Shown piece by piece: positions 8,895 to 17,248 of a DNA stretch of 64,000 bases; positions within the stretch are counted from its first letter, which is position 1; each line of letters starts with the position of its first letter. Below the pieces are notes generated by a model. It searched no databases and was not told where the DNA came from. It saw only the letters and a program-made list of their open reading frames with translations. The translations under genes and the position numbers were made by a program. The stretch is from Salinicola lusitanus. GTDB taxonomy: Bacteria > Pseudomonadota > Gammaproteobacteria > Pseudomonadales > Halomonadaceae. The DNA lies in the NCBI RefSeq assembly GCF_003206045.1, contig NZ_PZJM01000013.1, positions 47,387 to 111,386 on the forward strand, given 5' to 3'.

Positions 8895-9512
8895 ATGATA
8901 CGTTCGCTACGCCGTGCCGCCGATCGGCGCCGCCAGGCCGATGGCCGCTACGGCAGGCTGTTCGGCGCCTACGCCGGCGACGAGATGGTGTCCATCGACT
9001 GCGAGACCACCGGTCTCGACACCCGGCGCGCCGAGCTGATCTCGATCGCTGCGGTGGCCTTCGAGGGCGAGCGGGTGCTGACCAGCGGGGCGCTGGATCT
9101 ACGCCTCCGGCCACCAGCCACCCTGAGCGGCGATTCCATCAAGGTCCATCGCTTGCGCGGTGTCGACCTGGATGATGGCGAGGCGCTGGGCGAAGCGCTG
9201 GAGAAGTTCCTGGACTTCGTCGGCAACCGTCCGCTGCTGGGTTGGTGTATCGATTACGACCTGGCCGTGATCGATCGCCAGTTGCGGCCGCTGTTCGGCT
9301 TCGGCCTGCCCAACCCCAGCCTCGACATGGCACGGATATATCGGCGCGAGATGCATCGGACGCAGCCGCAACGGGAGCCGGTGGTGAGTTTCGAGGCGGC
9401 CGCCGAGGCTCTCGGGGTGCCGGTGATGGGCCGTCATACCGCCCTTGGCGATGCGGTGACCACAGCCCTGATGTACATCCGTCTGAAGCAGGGTGCCCTG
9501 GTGGCGCGCTAG
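8895..9512 (+). CDS. DnaQ-like 3'-5' exonuclease
   Basis: A 205-residue DEDD-family exonuclease related to the DNA polymerase III epsilon proofreading subunit. Exo I is seen as SIDCETTGLD (residues about 34-43), Exo II around WCIDYDLAVID, and Exo III near the C-terminus as GRHTALGDA, where the His and Asp point to the DEDDh type. The ATG at 8895 is chosen because GAGGAG lies 4 bases upstream; longer in-frame starts fall inside the preceding gene. It is coupled to the DUF294 gene and its physiological substrate is unknown. The real replicative dnaQ is normally elsewhere, next to rnhA. Confidence 0.88.
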   Translation: MIRSLRRAADRRRQADGRYGRLFGAYAGDEMVSIDCETTGLDTRRAELISIAAVAFEGERVLTSGALDLRLRPPATLSGDSIKVHRLRGVDLDDGEALGEALEKFLDFVGNRPLLGWCIDYDLAVIDRQLRPLFGFGLPNPSLDMARIYRREMHRTQPQREPVVSFEAAAEALGVPVMGRHTALGDAVTTALMYIRLKQGALVAR

Positions 9513-9597
9513 AGACCTGTCAGGCCATGGCATCGCAAGTCGCCGGGCGCGGTGATAGCATGAGCACGCCTTCATATCCCTGTGTGTCATTCGACCC

Positions 9598-10452
9598 ATG
9601 CAAGCATCTACCGGTACCCAGAAATACGAGTTCAACAAGCTGCAGAAGCGGCTGCGTCGCCAGGTCGGCAATGCGATCATCGACTACGGGATGATCCATG
9701 ACGGCGACAAGGTGATGGTCTGCCTGTCCGGCGGCAAGGACTCCTACACCATGCTGGAGATTCTGATGAATCTGCAGCGCAACGCGCCGGTCGACTTCGA
9801 ACTGGTGGCGGTCAATCTCGATCAGAAACAGCCCGGCTTCCCCGAGCACGTGCTGCCCGAGTATCTCGATGCCAAGGGGGTGGGTTACCACATCCTGGAG
9901 CGTGACACCTACTCGGTGGTCAAGGAGAAGACACCCGAAGGCAAGACCACCTGCGCGCTCTGCTCGCGCCTTCGCCGTGGTTCGCTCTACGGTTTCGCCG
10001 AGGAGATCGGTGCGACCAAGGTGGCGCTGGGCCATCACCGCGAGGACATCCTCGAGACTCTGTTTCTCAACATGTTCTTCGGTGGTTCGCTCAAGTCGAT
10101 GCCGCCCAAGCTGCTGTCGGACGATGGTAAGAACATCGTCATCCGACCGCTGGCGTACTGTCGCGAAGCCGATATCGCCGAGTTCTCGCGCCAGATGGCG
10201 TTTCCGATCATCCCCTGCAACCTGTGCGGTTCCCAGCCCAACCTGCAGCGTCAGGTGGTCAAGGAGATGCTGGCGGAGTGGGAGGCCAAGCACCCCGGGC
10301 GCCTGGAAACCATGTTCAAGGCGGTGACCAACGTCGCGCCCTCGCAGCTCGCCGATCGCAACCTGTTCGATTTCGAGGGCCTGGAAGCCAAGCAGCGCCA
10401 GATGCAGGAGACGCGGATCGACACGTTCGACCTGCTCGCTCGCGAAGCCTGA
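9598..10452 (+). CDS. ttcA: tRNA 2-thiocytidine(32) biosynthesis protein TtcA
   Basis: A 284-residue ATP-dependent sulfurtransferase that makes 2-thiocytidine at position 32 of certain tRNAs. It has the PP-loop SGGKDS (residues about 43-48) and two CxxC motifs, CALC and CNLC, which hold the iron-sulfur cluster needed for sulfur transfer. [12 protein letters not shown] is also typical of TtcA. The length and residues match E. coli TtcA. It starts at ATG 9598. A strong hairpin between it and the convergent hpxO gene ends the transcript. Confidence 0.96.
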   Translation: MQASTGTQKYEFNKLQKRLRRQVGNAIIDYGMIHDGDKVMVCLSGGKDSYTMLEILMNLQRNAPVDFELVAVNLDQKQPGFPEHVLPEYLDAKGVGYHILERDTYSVVKEKTPEGKTTCALCSRLRRGSLYGFAEEIGATKVALGHHREDILETLFLNMFFGGSLKSMPPKLLSDDGKNIVIRPLAYCREADIAEFSRQMAFPIIPCNLCGSQPNLQRQVVKEMLAEWEAKHPGRLETMFKAVTNVAPSQLADRNLFDFEGLEAKQRQMQETRIDTFDLLAREA

Positions 10453-10467
10453 GCGATTGCGGATTGT

Positions 10468-10504
10468 CGAAGGCCCGCCGGGGAGAGTTTCCGGCGGGCC
10501 TTCG
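10468..10504. terminator. Bidirectional hairpin between ttcA and hpxO
   Basis: A perfect 14-bp inverted repeat (CGAAGGCCCGCCGG and complement) with a 9-base loop lies 15 bases after the ttcA stop and 30 bases before the end of the convergent hpxO gene. The symmetry and position suit a terminator serving both genes. There is no good T tract directly after the stem on either strand. Confidence 0.75.
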
Positions 10505-10534
10505 GCGTTGTGGCAGACGTTTTGAGAGCCGGAT

Positions 10535-11707
10535 TTATCCCAGCGGGCCGCCCAGTATCGTCTTGCTCATTCCCGCCATGATGTGACTGCCGTCCTCGGC
10601 TGCCAGTTCGGCGTACCACGCCCGTGTGGCGTCAGGGTCGGCGCCATGGGTGGTTTCGGCGCGCTTGCGGGCTCGGCTGACGATCTCCCCGACTCGTTCG
10701 ACCCGGGCGCCGTCGTAGGCCTTCAATGCCTTCGCCACATCGCCGTCGGCATCATCCAGCGCCCGCGCCAGCACCCAGGCATCCTCCATCGCCTGGCAGC
10801 CGCCCTGGCCCAGGTCCGGGGCCATGCCGTGGGCCGCATCGCCCAGAATCGCCGCGCGTTCGCCGACGACCGTCTCGAGCGGTTCGATGTCGTGAATTTC
10901 GACGCGGGCCATGGCCGCGGGGTCGAAACGCGCGATCAACTTCTGTACCGGCTCCGCCCAGCCGGCGAAGTGGCGTGCCAGTTCGTCGCGGTAACGCATC
11001 GGGTCGTTCGGTGTGTCGATCGGCAGGGGCACGTCGAAGAAGCAGTAGAACTCCGGGGTAGCGGGGTCGCCGCTCATCGGCATCATCGAGACGCGCTGGT
11101 GGTCACCGACGTACTGGACCCAGCTCTCGAGCGGGGCCAGGTCCGGCGTGGCCGCCACGCGGACGTTCCAGTTGACGTAGCCGCAGTAGCGCCGCTCGAC
11201 AGGCCTGCCGAGGGCGCGTTCGCGCAGCGCCGAGTGGGTGCCGTCGGCGATCACGATCAGGTCCGCCTGGCGGGTCGAGCCGTCGGCGAATTCGGCGGTG
11301 ACGCCGCTGCCGGTGGTCCGGAAGTCGGTACATGCCAGCCCTAGGGTGACGTTGTCCTCGCCGACGGCGTCCAGAAGCAGCTGCTGGAGGGTCGCCCGGG
11401 CGATGGGGCAGGCGCGCTGGCCGACCTGGTCATAGAGCGGCTGCAGGCTGAACCGCGTCAGCGGGGCGCCGTCCTTGCCGTGATACGCCATGGCATCCAT
11501 GCGGCCGCTGGCCTGCTCGATGGCGTCGCCCACGCCCAGGGCCTTGAGCACCTTGACGCCATTGGACCAGACCGAGATGGCGGCACCTACCGGGCGCAGT
11601 TCGGAGACCCGGTCGACCACCTCGACCCGGTGTCCTGATTCCTGTAGGGCCAGCGCCGCGGTGAGTCCGCCCATGCCGGCGCCGATGACGAGAACGTTGA
11701 GCGTCAT
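10535..11707 (-). CDS. hpxO: FAD-dependent urate hydroxylase
   Basis: A 390-residue flavoprotein monooxygenase of the HpxO type, which converts urate to 5-hydroxyisourate with NAD(P)H and O2 in purine breakdown. The N-terminal Rossmann motif GAGMGG (residues 8-13), the segment PVGAAISVWSNGVK, the ADGTHSALR motif and the second FAD motif ILGDAAHGMAPDLGQGG are all present. The last residues SKTILGGPLG match the Klebsiella HpxO C-terminus as I recall it. No other purine-degradation gene is in the window, so it stands alone. A near-palindrome that may be an operator lies 37 bases upstream. A related aromatic hydroxylase is the less likely alternative. Confidence 0.87.
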   Translation of the reverse strand: MTLNVLVIGAGMGGLTAALALQESGHRVEVVDRVSELRPVGAAISVWSNGVKVLKALGVGDAIEQASGRMDAMAYHGKDGAPLTRFSLQPLYDQVGQRACPIARATLQQLLLDAVGEDNVTLGLACTDFRTTGSGVTAEFADGSTRQADLIVIADGTHSALRERALGRPVERRYCGYVNWNVRVAATPDLAPLESWVQYVGDHQRVSMMPMSGDPATPEFYCFFDVPLPIDTPNDPMRYRDELARHFAGWAEPVQKLIARFDPAAMARVEIHDIEPLETVVGERAAILGDAAHGMAPDLGQGGCQAMEDAWVLARALDDADGDVAKALKAYDGARVERVGEIVSRARKRAETTHGADPDATRAWYAELAAEDGSHIMAGMSKTILGGPLG

Positions 11708-11743
11708 GGTTTATCCTGGTTGTTGTCGTTGGTTCGATAAAAT

Positions 11744-11759
11744 CTGACCGATCGATCAG
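11744..11759. promoter_or_regulatory. Possible operator upstream of hpxO
   Basis: CTGACCGATCGATCAG is a 16-bp imperfect palindrome with one mismatched pair, centred on CGATCG. It lies 37-52 bases upstream of the hpxO start, where it would overlap the promoter. The form resembles operators of TetR-type repressors. No regulator gene is adjacent. Confidence 0.45.
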
Positions 11760-11870
11760 GTTTATCATCCTACGCATAAATCCCGCCCGCTGGGAATGCT
11801 GGCAGTGTCGTCGTGCCATCAGCCAGGGTAGCGTATTGATTGTTCCGACAAGCCAACAGGGGGCGATACG

Positions 11871-12587
11871 GTGACAGTGCCGATGCAGGAGACCCAGGAT
11901 GGCGACAGGCTGCGCGAAGCGCTGGCGGCCGGCGATGGCTCGCGCCACGAGACTGCCTCGGGAGGATTCATCGTGGAGGGACGAGCGCCGACGCCCGCGC
12001 GCCTCGTCCTCTGTCACGGGGCGGGCGCGGGCCACGATTCCGAGTTCCTGGTGCGGCTGCGCCGGCGACTGGCCGCGCTCGGCCTCCAGGTGGTGGCGGT
12101 GGAGTTCGATTACATGACTGCCATGGGTCGGAGTGGCAGACGGCGCCCTCCACCCAGGATCGAGACGCTGGTGGACGAACTCGCCGAGTGGCGTCGGGTG
12201 CTGACGGAACTGGACGCGGCAACGCCGCTGTGGTTCGGCGGCAAGTCGATGGGCGGCCGGGTCGCTAGCCTGCTGGCTACCCGGATCGGCCTGGCGGGGC
12301 TGGTCCTGTTCGGATACCCGTTCCATCCTCCCGGCAAGCCGGCCCGGTTGCGACTCGAGCACTGGCCGCAGATCGCCTGCCCCGTGCTGCTATTCCAGGG
12401 GACCCGCGATCCGTTCGGGCGGCGTGACGAGGTCGAGGGGTATCGGCTGTCGGGACAGGTCGAGTGTCACTTCATGGAAGGTGGAGACCATGACTGGCAG
12501 GTGCCCAAACGTGCTGCGCACACGCAGTCGATGCTGATCGACGAAGCTGTCGGCCACGTGGTTCGGAGGCTCGGCGCAAGTGGATGA
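11871..12587 (+). CDS. Alpha/beta hydrolase, KANL3/Tex30-like family
   Basis: A 238-residue predicted cytoplasmic hydrolase. CHGAGAGHDSEF (about residues 48-59) is the oxyanion-hole region, GKSMGG (about 123-128) is the nucleophile elbow with the catalytic Ser, TRDPF carries the likely acid residue and GGDHDW the catalytic His. This is the pattern of bacterial proteins annotated as alpha/beta family hydrolase related to the dienelactone hydrolase and Tex30 groups. The GTG at 11871 is used because GGGGG lies 7 bases upstream; ATG 11883 is also possible. The substrate is unknown. It runs away from hpxO and precedes the tRNA operon. Confidence 0.8.
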   Translation: MTVPMQETQDGDRLREALAAGDGSRHETASGGFIVEGRAPTPARLVLCHGAGAGHDSEFLVRLRRRLAALGLQVVAVEFDYMTAMGRSGRRRPPPRIETLVDELAEWRRVLTELDAATPLWFGGKSMGGRVASLLATRIGLAGLVLFGYPFHPPGKPARLRLEHWPQIACPVLLFQGTRDPFGRRDEVEGYRLSGQVECHFMEGGDHDWQVPKRAAHTQSMLIDEAVGHVVRRLGASG

Positions 12588-12618
12588 TCCGGATGGAGAA
12601 AAGCGGGGTGAAAAGCTG

Positions 12619-12646
12619 TTGACTTTCAACCGGTCACAGGTAGAAT
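12619..12646 (+). promoter_or_regulatory. Sigma-70 promoter of the Val/Asp tRNA operon
   Basis: TTGACT (12619-12624) and TAGAAT (12641-12646) are spaced by 16 bases. The -10 ends 18 bases before the first tRNA, a normal distance for a stable RNA operon. GC-rich bases after the -10 could form a stringent-type discriminator. Confidence 0.7.
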
Positions 12647-12664
12647 GCAGCGCCACGTGACCAC

Positions 12665-12740
12665 GGGTGGTTAGCTCAGCTGGGAGAGCACCAGCCTTAC
12701 AAGCTGGGGGTCACAGGTTCGAACCCTGTACCACCCACCA
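12665..12740 (+). tRNA. tRNA-Val(TAC)
   Basis: A 76-base cloverleaf with acceptor GGGTGGT/ACCACCC, anticodon stem CCAGC/GCTGG around the loop CTTACAA (anticodon TAC), a perfect T stem ACAGG/CCTGT with TTCGAAC, and an encoded CCA. It is the first gene of a five-tRNA cluster. Confidence 0.97.
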
Positions 12741-12809
12741 TCATGGTTTCATGATGCTCGGGTATCACGTGTTGCAAGTCGCAGTAGCGGGAAAAGCGTT
12801 GGAATATGC

Positions 12810-12886
12810 GGACCGGTAGTTCAGTCGGTTAGAATGCCGGCCTGTCACGCCGGAGGTCGCGAGTTCGAGTCTCGTCCGGTCCGCCA
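12810..12886 (+). tRNA. tRNA-Asp(GTC), copy 1
   Basis: A 77-base cloverleaf with acceptor GGACCGG/CCGGTCC, discriminator G, anticodon stem CCGGC/GCCGG around CTGTCAC (anticodon GTC), and encoded CCA. It is identical to the second copy. Confidence 0.97.
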
Positions 12887-13001
12887 TTTCAGCATTTTTC
12901 TCACGCCGTCAAGGTATGCGATGTTGCAGGTGGGGCAGTTCGCTAGTTGCGTAGTTCGTATCGGGGTCCGTGTTTCGGCATGAATTCTCGATGCACAGAG
13001 T

Positions 13002-13078
13002 GGACCGGTAGTTCAGTCGGTTAGAATGCCGGCCTGTCACGCCGGAGGTCGCGAGTTCGAGTCTCGTCCGGTCCGCCA
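13002..13078 (+). tRNA. tRNA-Asp(GTC), copy 2
   Basis: The same 77-base tRNA-Asp sequence as the first copy, with anticodon GTC and encoded CCA, 115 bases downstream of it. Confidence 0.97.
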
Positions 13079-13123
13079 CGCTTCGCACTGGTTGTATTTG
13101 TAGTATTGAGTCGTTTGATGTTT

Positions 13124-13200
13124 GGGTGGTTAGCTCAGTTGGTTAGAGCACCAGCTTCACATGCTGGGGGTCACAGGTTCGAGTCCCGTACCACCCACCA
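13124..13200 (+). tRNA. tRNA-Val(CAC)
   Basis: A 77-base cloverleaf with acceptor GGGTGGT/ACCACCC, anticodon stem CCAGC/GCTGG around TTCACAT (anticodon CAC, reading GUG) and encoded CCA. The T stem ACAGG/CCCGT has an A-C mismatch at the middle pair, unlike the perfect stem of the TAC copy. A dedicated GUG reader fits the strong use of GTG codons in this GC-rich genome. Confidence 0.93.
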
Positions 13201-13204
13201 TAGC

Positions 13205-13281
13205 GGACCGGTAGTTCAGTTGGTTAGAATGCCGGCCTGTCACGCCGGAGGTCGCGAGTTCGAGTCTCGTCCGGTCCGCCA
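13205..13281 (+). tRNA. tRNA-Asp(GTC), copy 3
   Basis: A 77-base tRNA-Asp 4 bases after tRNA-Val(CAC). It differs from the other two copies only by a C-to-T change in the D loop (AGTTGG in place of AGTCGG). Confidence 0.97.
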
Positions 13282-13601
13282 TATCGACGTCTTCTGCTGC
13301 ACTCGATACGTTTCACGCCTCGCTGTATGGCGCTGCCGCGATGATCGCGGTTCCCCGCGCTCGAACTTCTGAAGTTCTTTCTTCTCTCTCGTATCTCATG
13401 CCATGGTTTCGCCCCGTCTGGCGGCCGAATCATCACCTCTTCTTGTCTTTAAGCACCCCTATCCCCGTGCTCCCTATCACCCATGCGGTGCTACCGCTTT
13501 GGTGGAATGGCTCTCGTTGCGGTTTTCGTTACACTGACCCTCATACGCGCGTTTGAAACCGCTGCCGGCGGTGTGCGCCTCGACATGAGTGGATCCGATT
13601 C
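13282..13601. other. Intergenic region between tRNA operon and fadH
   Basis: These 320 bases are T- and C-rich in part and hold no convincing reading frame. I see no clear terminator for the tRNA operon and no certain promoter for fadH, although one must lie here unless fadH is read through from the tRNAs. Confidence 0.5.
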
Positions 13602-15614
13602 GTGACGCGTTTTCCCAATCTCTTTCGTCCTTTGCAAGTTGGCTCGCTGACGCTGCGCAACCGCGTGGTGATGGGGTCGATGCATACCAACCTGGAAGAA
13701 GCACCGAACGGCTTCGATCGTCTGGCGGCGTTCTACGCGGAACGGGCGCGTCATGGGGTGGGGTTGATCGTCACCGGTGGCATTGCGCCCAACCCTGAAG
13801 GGGCGGTCTTCCAAGGCGCCGCCAAGCTCACCGACGAAGCCGAGGCCGAGCAGCACCGCCCGGTGGTGGAAGCCGTCCATGCACGCGGCGCGCATATCTG
13901 TCTGCAGATTCTGCACGCGGGTCGCTACGCCTACTCTCCGGATCTGGTAGCGCCTTCGGCGATTGCCGCGCCGATCAACCGCTTTACGCCACGCGCGCTG
14001 AGTGACAGCGAGATCGAGCGGCAGATCGATGACTTCGCGCGCTGTGCCGAGCTGGCGCAGCGCGCGGGATACGACGGCGTCGAGATCATGGGGTCGGAGG
14101 GATATCTGATCAATCAGTTCCTGTGTCGCCGGACCAACCACCGCGACGACGCCTGGGGCGGCGATAGCCAGCGCCGGCAGCGCTTCGCCACCGAGATCGT
14201 GCGTCGCGTTCGTGACGCGTGTGGCCCGGATTTCCTGCTGATCTTTCGGCTGTCGATGATCGATCTGGTGGAGGAGGGCAGTACCGGCGACGAGGTCGTG
14301 GCGCTGGCGCTGGCGATCGAGCGTGCCGGTGCGGATGTGATCAACAGCGGTATCGGCTGGCATGAAGCGCGGGTGCCGACCATCGTCACCAGCGTGCCGC
14401 GCGCCGCTTTCGTTCCGGTCAGCCGGGCGGTGCGCGAAGCGATCTCGATACCGTTGATCGCGACCAATCGTATCAATATGCCGGCGATCGCTGAGGCGGT
14501 ACTGGCCGAGGGGCACGCCGACCTGGTCTCCATGGCGCGTCCTTTTCTCGCCGATCCGGCCTGGATGGCCAAGGCCGAGCAGGATCGAGTCGAGGAGATC
14601 AATACCTGCATCGCCTGCAATCAGGCCTGCCTCGACCACACTTTCCAGGGCAAGCTGACTTCCTGTCTGGTCAATCCGCGCGCCTGTCATGAAACGGAGC
14701 TGACGCTACCGCCGACCGATGCCCCCAAGCGCATCGCCGTGGTGGGGGCTGGTCCGGCGGGCCTGGCCGCAGCCACCGCCTGCGCCGAGCGTGGCCATCG
14801 GGTGACGCTTTTCGAACGCGATCCGCAGATTGGCGGTCAGTTCCGGTTGGCGCAGCGCATACCCGGGAAGGAGGAGTTCGCCGAGACGCTGCGCTATTTC
14901 TCGACGCGGCTCGGGCTGCTCGGCGTGGAGCTGCGCCTCAACGTGGATGCCGATGTCCAGCAGTTGCGGGAGTTCGACGAGGTCGTCATCGCCACCGGCG
15001 TCAGGCCCCGCGAACTCGAACTGGAGGGCAGCGATCACCCCTGCGTCATCTCCTACCCCATGGCGATCCTGCACCCGGAGCGCGTCGGGCGTCGCGTCGC
15101 CATCATCGGTGCCGGCGGCATAGGTTTCGATGTCGCTGAACTGTTGGCGCATGCCGAGCAGCCGGCGCTCGATGTCGAGCGTTGGTGCGACGAGTGGGGC
15201 GTCGACTTGACGGTTGAGCACGCCGGCGGCTTGAAGCCGCGGCTGAAGCCCACGGTGCCGCGACAGATCACGCTGCTGCAGCGCAAGACCGGCAAGCCGG
15301 GCGCAGGGCTCGGGGTGACTACCGGCTGGGTCCACCGGGCCGCGCTTCGGGCTCGGCGTGTCGAGACGCTGTCGGGCTGCGTCTATCGACGCATTGATAG
15401 TGACGGTCTGCACCTTGATGTCGAGGGGGAGTCCAGGCGACTGGCGGTCGACAGCATCGTGATCTGCGCCGGGCAGGAGTCGCAGCAGGCGCTCTATGAG
15501 GCGCTGGTCGTAACCGGGGCGCGAGTTCATCGTATCGGCGGCGCCGATCTGGCGGCGGAACTCGATGCCAAGCGGGCCATCGACCAGGGGGTGCGGCTGG
15601 CGGCGACCCTGTGA
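13602..15614 (+). CDS. fadH: NADPH-dependent 2,4-dienoyl-CoA reductase
   Basis: A 670-residue FMN/FAD/4Fe-4S enzyme that reduces 2,4-dienoyl-CoA during breakdown of unsaturated fatty acids. The N-terminal old-yellow-enzyme barrel spans about residues 1-330. The cluster cysteines C336, C339, C343 and C355 have the spacing C-x2-C-x3-C-x11-C seen in E. coli FadH. An FAD/NADPH-binding half follows with VVGAGPAGLAAA (about 381-392) and IIGAGGIGFDVAE. The length equals that of the E. coli enzyme. The GTG at 13602 is the only start that fits, since the nearby ATG at 13585 is in another frame and soon ends. Confidence 0.96.
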   Translation: MTRFPNLFRPLQVGSLTLRNRVVMGSMHTNLEEAPNGFDRLAAFYAERARHGVGLIVTGGIAPNPEGAVFQGAAKLTDEAEAEQHRPVVEAVHARGAHICLQILHAGRYAYSPDLVAPSAIAAPINRFTPRALSDSEIERQIDDFARCAELAQRAGYDGVEIMGSEGYLINQFLCRRTNHRDDAWGGDSQRRQRFATEIVRRVRDACGPDFLLIFRLSMIDLVEEGSTGDEVVALALAIERAGADVINSGIGWHEARVPTIVTSVPRAAFVPVSRAVREAISIPLIATNRINMPAIAEAVLAEGHADLVSMARPFLADPAWMAKAEQDRVEEINTCIACNQACLDHTFQGKLTSCLVNPRACHETELTLPPTDAPKRIAVVGAGPAGLAAATACAERGHRVTLFERDPQIGGQFRLAQRIPGKEEFAETLRYFSTRLGLLGVELRLNVDADVQQLREFDEVVIATGVRPRELELEGSDHPCVISYPMAILHPERVGRRVAIIGAGGIGFDVAELLAHAEQPALDVERWCDEWGVDLTVEHAGGLKPRLKPTVPRQITLLQRKTGKPGAGLGVTTGWVHRAALRARRVETLSGCVYRRIDSDGLHLDVEGESRRLAVDSIVICAGQESQQALYEALVVTGARVHRIGGADLAAELDAKRAIDQGVRLAATL

Positions 15615-15721
15615 GCGCGTGCCGGATTTGCGTTGAGTCAGCGTGAGAGGGAAGGGCTCCCGCGCTGCCGATAGTCAGGAGCAGATGTTAGACTCGGGTG
15701 TTCACCAGTGAGCGCGAGCCG

Positions 15722-15742
15722 GGCGACGGCGACCCCGTCGCC
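15722..15742. terminator. Possible hairpin terminator after fadH
   Basis: GGCGACGG and CCGTCGCC form an 8-bp stem with a 5-base loop about 107 bases after the fadH stop. No T tract follows. It may act as a terminator or stabilise the 3' end; support is weak. Confidence 0.3.
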
Positions 15743-15879
15743 GACTGGGTCGCGCTTCTTGTTATTCAGGCCGCCGTGGAATCGACCGCCATGCCTGACC
15801 CTCAGAAAACGCGGACTCCGCACGCCGTGACCGGCCCGAGCCGCTTTTCTCGATGGAGGGATCGTACAAGGACCCCCAG

Positions 15880-16929
15880 ATGACATCCGACTGTAACCCT
15901 CGCTATCTGGCGAGCGACAACACCTCCGGCATCTGCCCGGAAGCGCTTGATTACCTGATTCGGGCCAATGCCAGCGACGATCTCGCCTACGGCAACGATG
16001 CCTGGACTCACCGTGCCGCGGATCGCTTCCGCGAACTCTTCGACTACGACTGTGACGTCTTCTTCGTCTTCAACGGTACTGCCGCCAACTCGCTTTCGCT
16101 GGCGGCGCTGGGCCAGAGTTACCACAGCGTGATCTGCCACGAACTGGCCCATATCGAGACCGACGAGTGCGGTGGGCCGGAGTTTTTCTCCAACGGCTCC
16201 AAGTTGCTGACCAGCCCGGGTGAGAACGGCAAGCTGACGCCGGAGGGCATCGAGCGCCTGGTGGTCAAGCGCAACGATATCCACTACCCCAAGCCGCGGG
16301 TGGTCTCGATCACTCAGGCCACCGAAGTGGGGACGGTCTATTCCCGCGAGGAGCTGCTGGCGATTCGCACCGTGGCGGACAAGTACGATCTGCGCGTGCA
16401 CATGGACGGGGCGCGTTTCGCCAACGCCTGCAGTGCGCTGGATGCCTCCCCGGCCGAGCTGACCTGGCAGGCCGGCGTCGACGTACTCTGCTTTTCCGGC
16501 ACCAAGAACGGCCTGCCGATGGGCGAGGCGATTCTGTTCTTCAACAAGGAACTGGCCGAGGATTTCGCCTATCGCTGCAAGCAGGCGGGGCAGCTGGCTT
16601 CCAAGATGCGCTTCATCGCCGCGCCCTGGCTGGGCCTGCTGGAATCCGGTGCCTGGCGGCGCAATGCCGATCACGCCAACGCCATGGCACGCTATCTCGC
16701 CGACGGCCTGGCATCGCTTCCCGGCGCGTCGCTGATGTTCCCGACCCAGGCCAACAGCGTCTTCGTGAGTCTGCCGGAGCCGGTCATCTCCCAGTTGCGC
16801 GCCCAGGGCTGGACGTTCTACACCTTCATCGGCGCCGGCGGGGCGCGTTTCGTCTGCTCCTGGAACACGACCTCGGAGCTGCTCGACCAGCTGTTGGCCG
16901 ATGCCCGCGCCGCCTTCGAGGTGCCCTGA
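15880..16929 (+). CDS. ltaE: Low-specificity L-threonine aldolase
   Basis: A 349-residue PLP enzyme of the fold-type I threonine aldolase family, cleaving L-threonine or L-allo-threonine to glycine and acetaldehyde. The segments ASDNTSGICPEA, FVFNGTAANSLSLA, HVHMDGARF-like DLRVHMDGARFANA and CFSGTKNG with the PLP lysine (Lys209) follow the Pseudomonas enzyme closely. The start at 15880 is preferred because AAGGA lies 7 bases upstream. An in-frame ATG at 15853 would add nine residues and has no good ribosome binding site. A GC-rich hairpin follows the stop. Confidence 0.93.
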   Translation: MTSDCNPRYLASDNTSGICPEALDYLIRANASDDLAYGNDAWTHRAADRFRELFDYDCDVFFVFNGTAANSLSLAALGQSYHSVICHELAHIETDECGGPEFFSNGSKLLTSPGENGKLTPEGIERLVVKRNDIHYPKPRVVSITQATEVGTVYSREELLAIRTVADKYDLRVHMDGARFANACSALDASPAELTWQAGVDVLCFSGTKNGLPMGEAILFFNKELAEDFAYRCKQAGQLASKMRFIAAPWLGLLESGAWRRNADHANAMARYLADGLASLPGASLMFPTQANSVFVSLPEPVISQLRAQGWTFYTFIGAGGARFVCSWNTTSELLDQLLADARAAFEVP

Positions 16930-16935
16930 GAGGCA

Positions 16936-16962
16936 CCGGCGCCCGACCCCCTCGGGCGCCGG
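16936..16962 (+). terminator. Hairpin after the threonine aldolase gene
   Basis: A perfect 11-bp stem (CCGGCGCCCGA and complement) with a 5-base C loop starts 6 bases after the stop. It lacks a T tract, so it may terminate weakly or protect the 3' end. Confidence 0.55.
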
Positions 16963-17130
16963 CCGGGCCTCGTCATCCGCGCGATGATTCGCGAGCGAAT
17001 TTGTCCCGGATTTTCTATGAGTTACCGATACCTGCGTGAATCGACGCATTTTGTCGATGCAAATTCCCCGTGCATCGAAACCGGATCGTGGTAGCGTGTT
17101 CTAAAGCGTGTATTCCGACGCTGCGTTGAA

Positions 17131-17151
17131 AAGACTCGCAAAAAGAGTCTT
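17131..17151. promoter_or_regulatory. Dyad AAGACTC-N7-GAGTCTT upstream of prkA
   Basis: A perfect 7-bp inverted repeat with a 7-base A-rich spacer ends 22 bases upstream of the candidate -10 box. That places it at about -30 to -50 of the transcript, a usual place for an activator or repressor site. It could also be a terminator remnant, but no transcribed gene precedes it closely. Confidence 0.4.
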
Positions 17152-17172
17152 CCCGACGCTTCGTGCATCTGT

Positions 17173-17179
17173 CTATGCT
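17173..17179 (+). promoter_or_regulatory. Sigma-S-like -10 element of the prkA operon
   Basis: CTATGCT, preceded by GT, differs from the sigma-S extended -10 consensus CTATACT by one base and lies 70 bases upstream of the prkA start. The E. coli yeaGH operon is known to depend on RpoS, which supports the reading. Confidence 0.5.
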
Positions 17180-17248
17180 GATAGTCAGCTAGCCCGGCTG
17201 GCAGGGCGTTCGCCCTGAGCGGTTGGGGGTCACGACCAGGAGGCTTCC

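Larger units (their letters stand above)
16963..17248. other. Upstream region of the prkA operon, no gene seen
   Basis: The part from about 17000 to 17180 is AT-richer than its surroundings and carries the dyad and sigma-S-like -10 listed separately. No reading frame in it is supported. The GAC-CAGGAGG sequence before 17249 is the prkA ribosome binding site. Confidence 0.6.

Noticed and set aside
7009..9114. 701-codon open frame on the minus strand opposite the DUF294 and exonuclease genes
   Set aside because: It is the mirror of two well-supported genes in GC-rich DNA. Its product has no recognisable domain and is rich in Arg, Gln and His, typical of antisense frames.
12665..13281. Regularly spaced repeats that might suggest a CRISPR array
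   Set aside because: The repeats are tRNA-Val and tRNA-Asp genes with full cloverleaves and encoded CCA.
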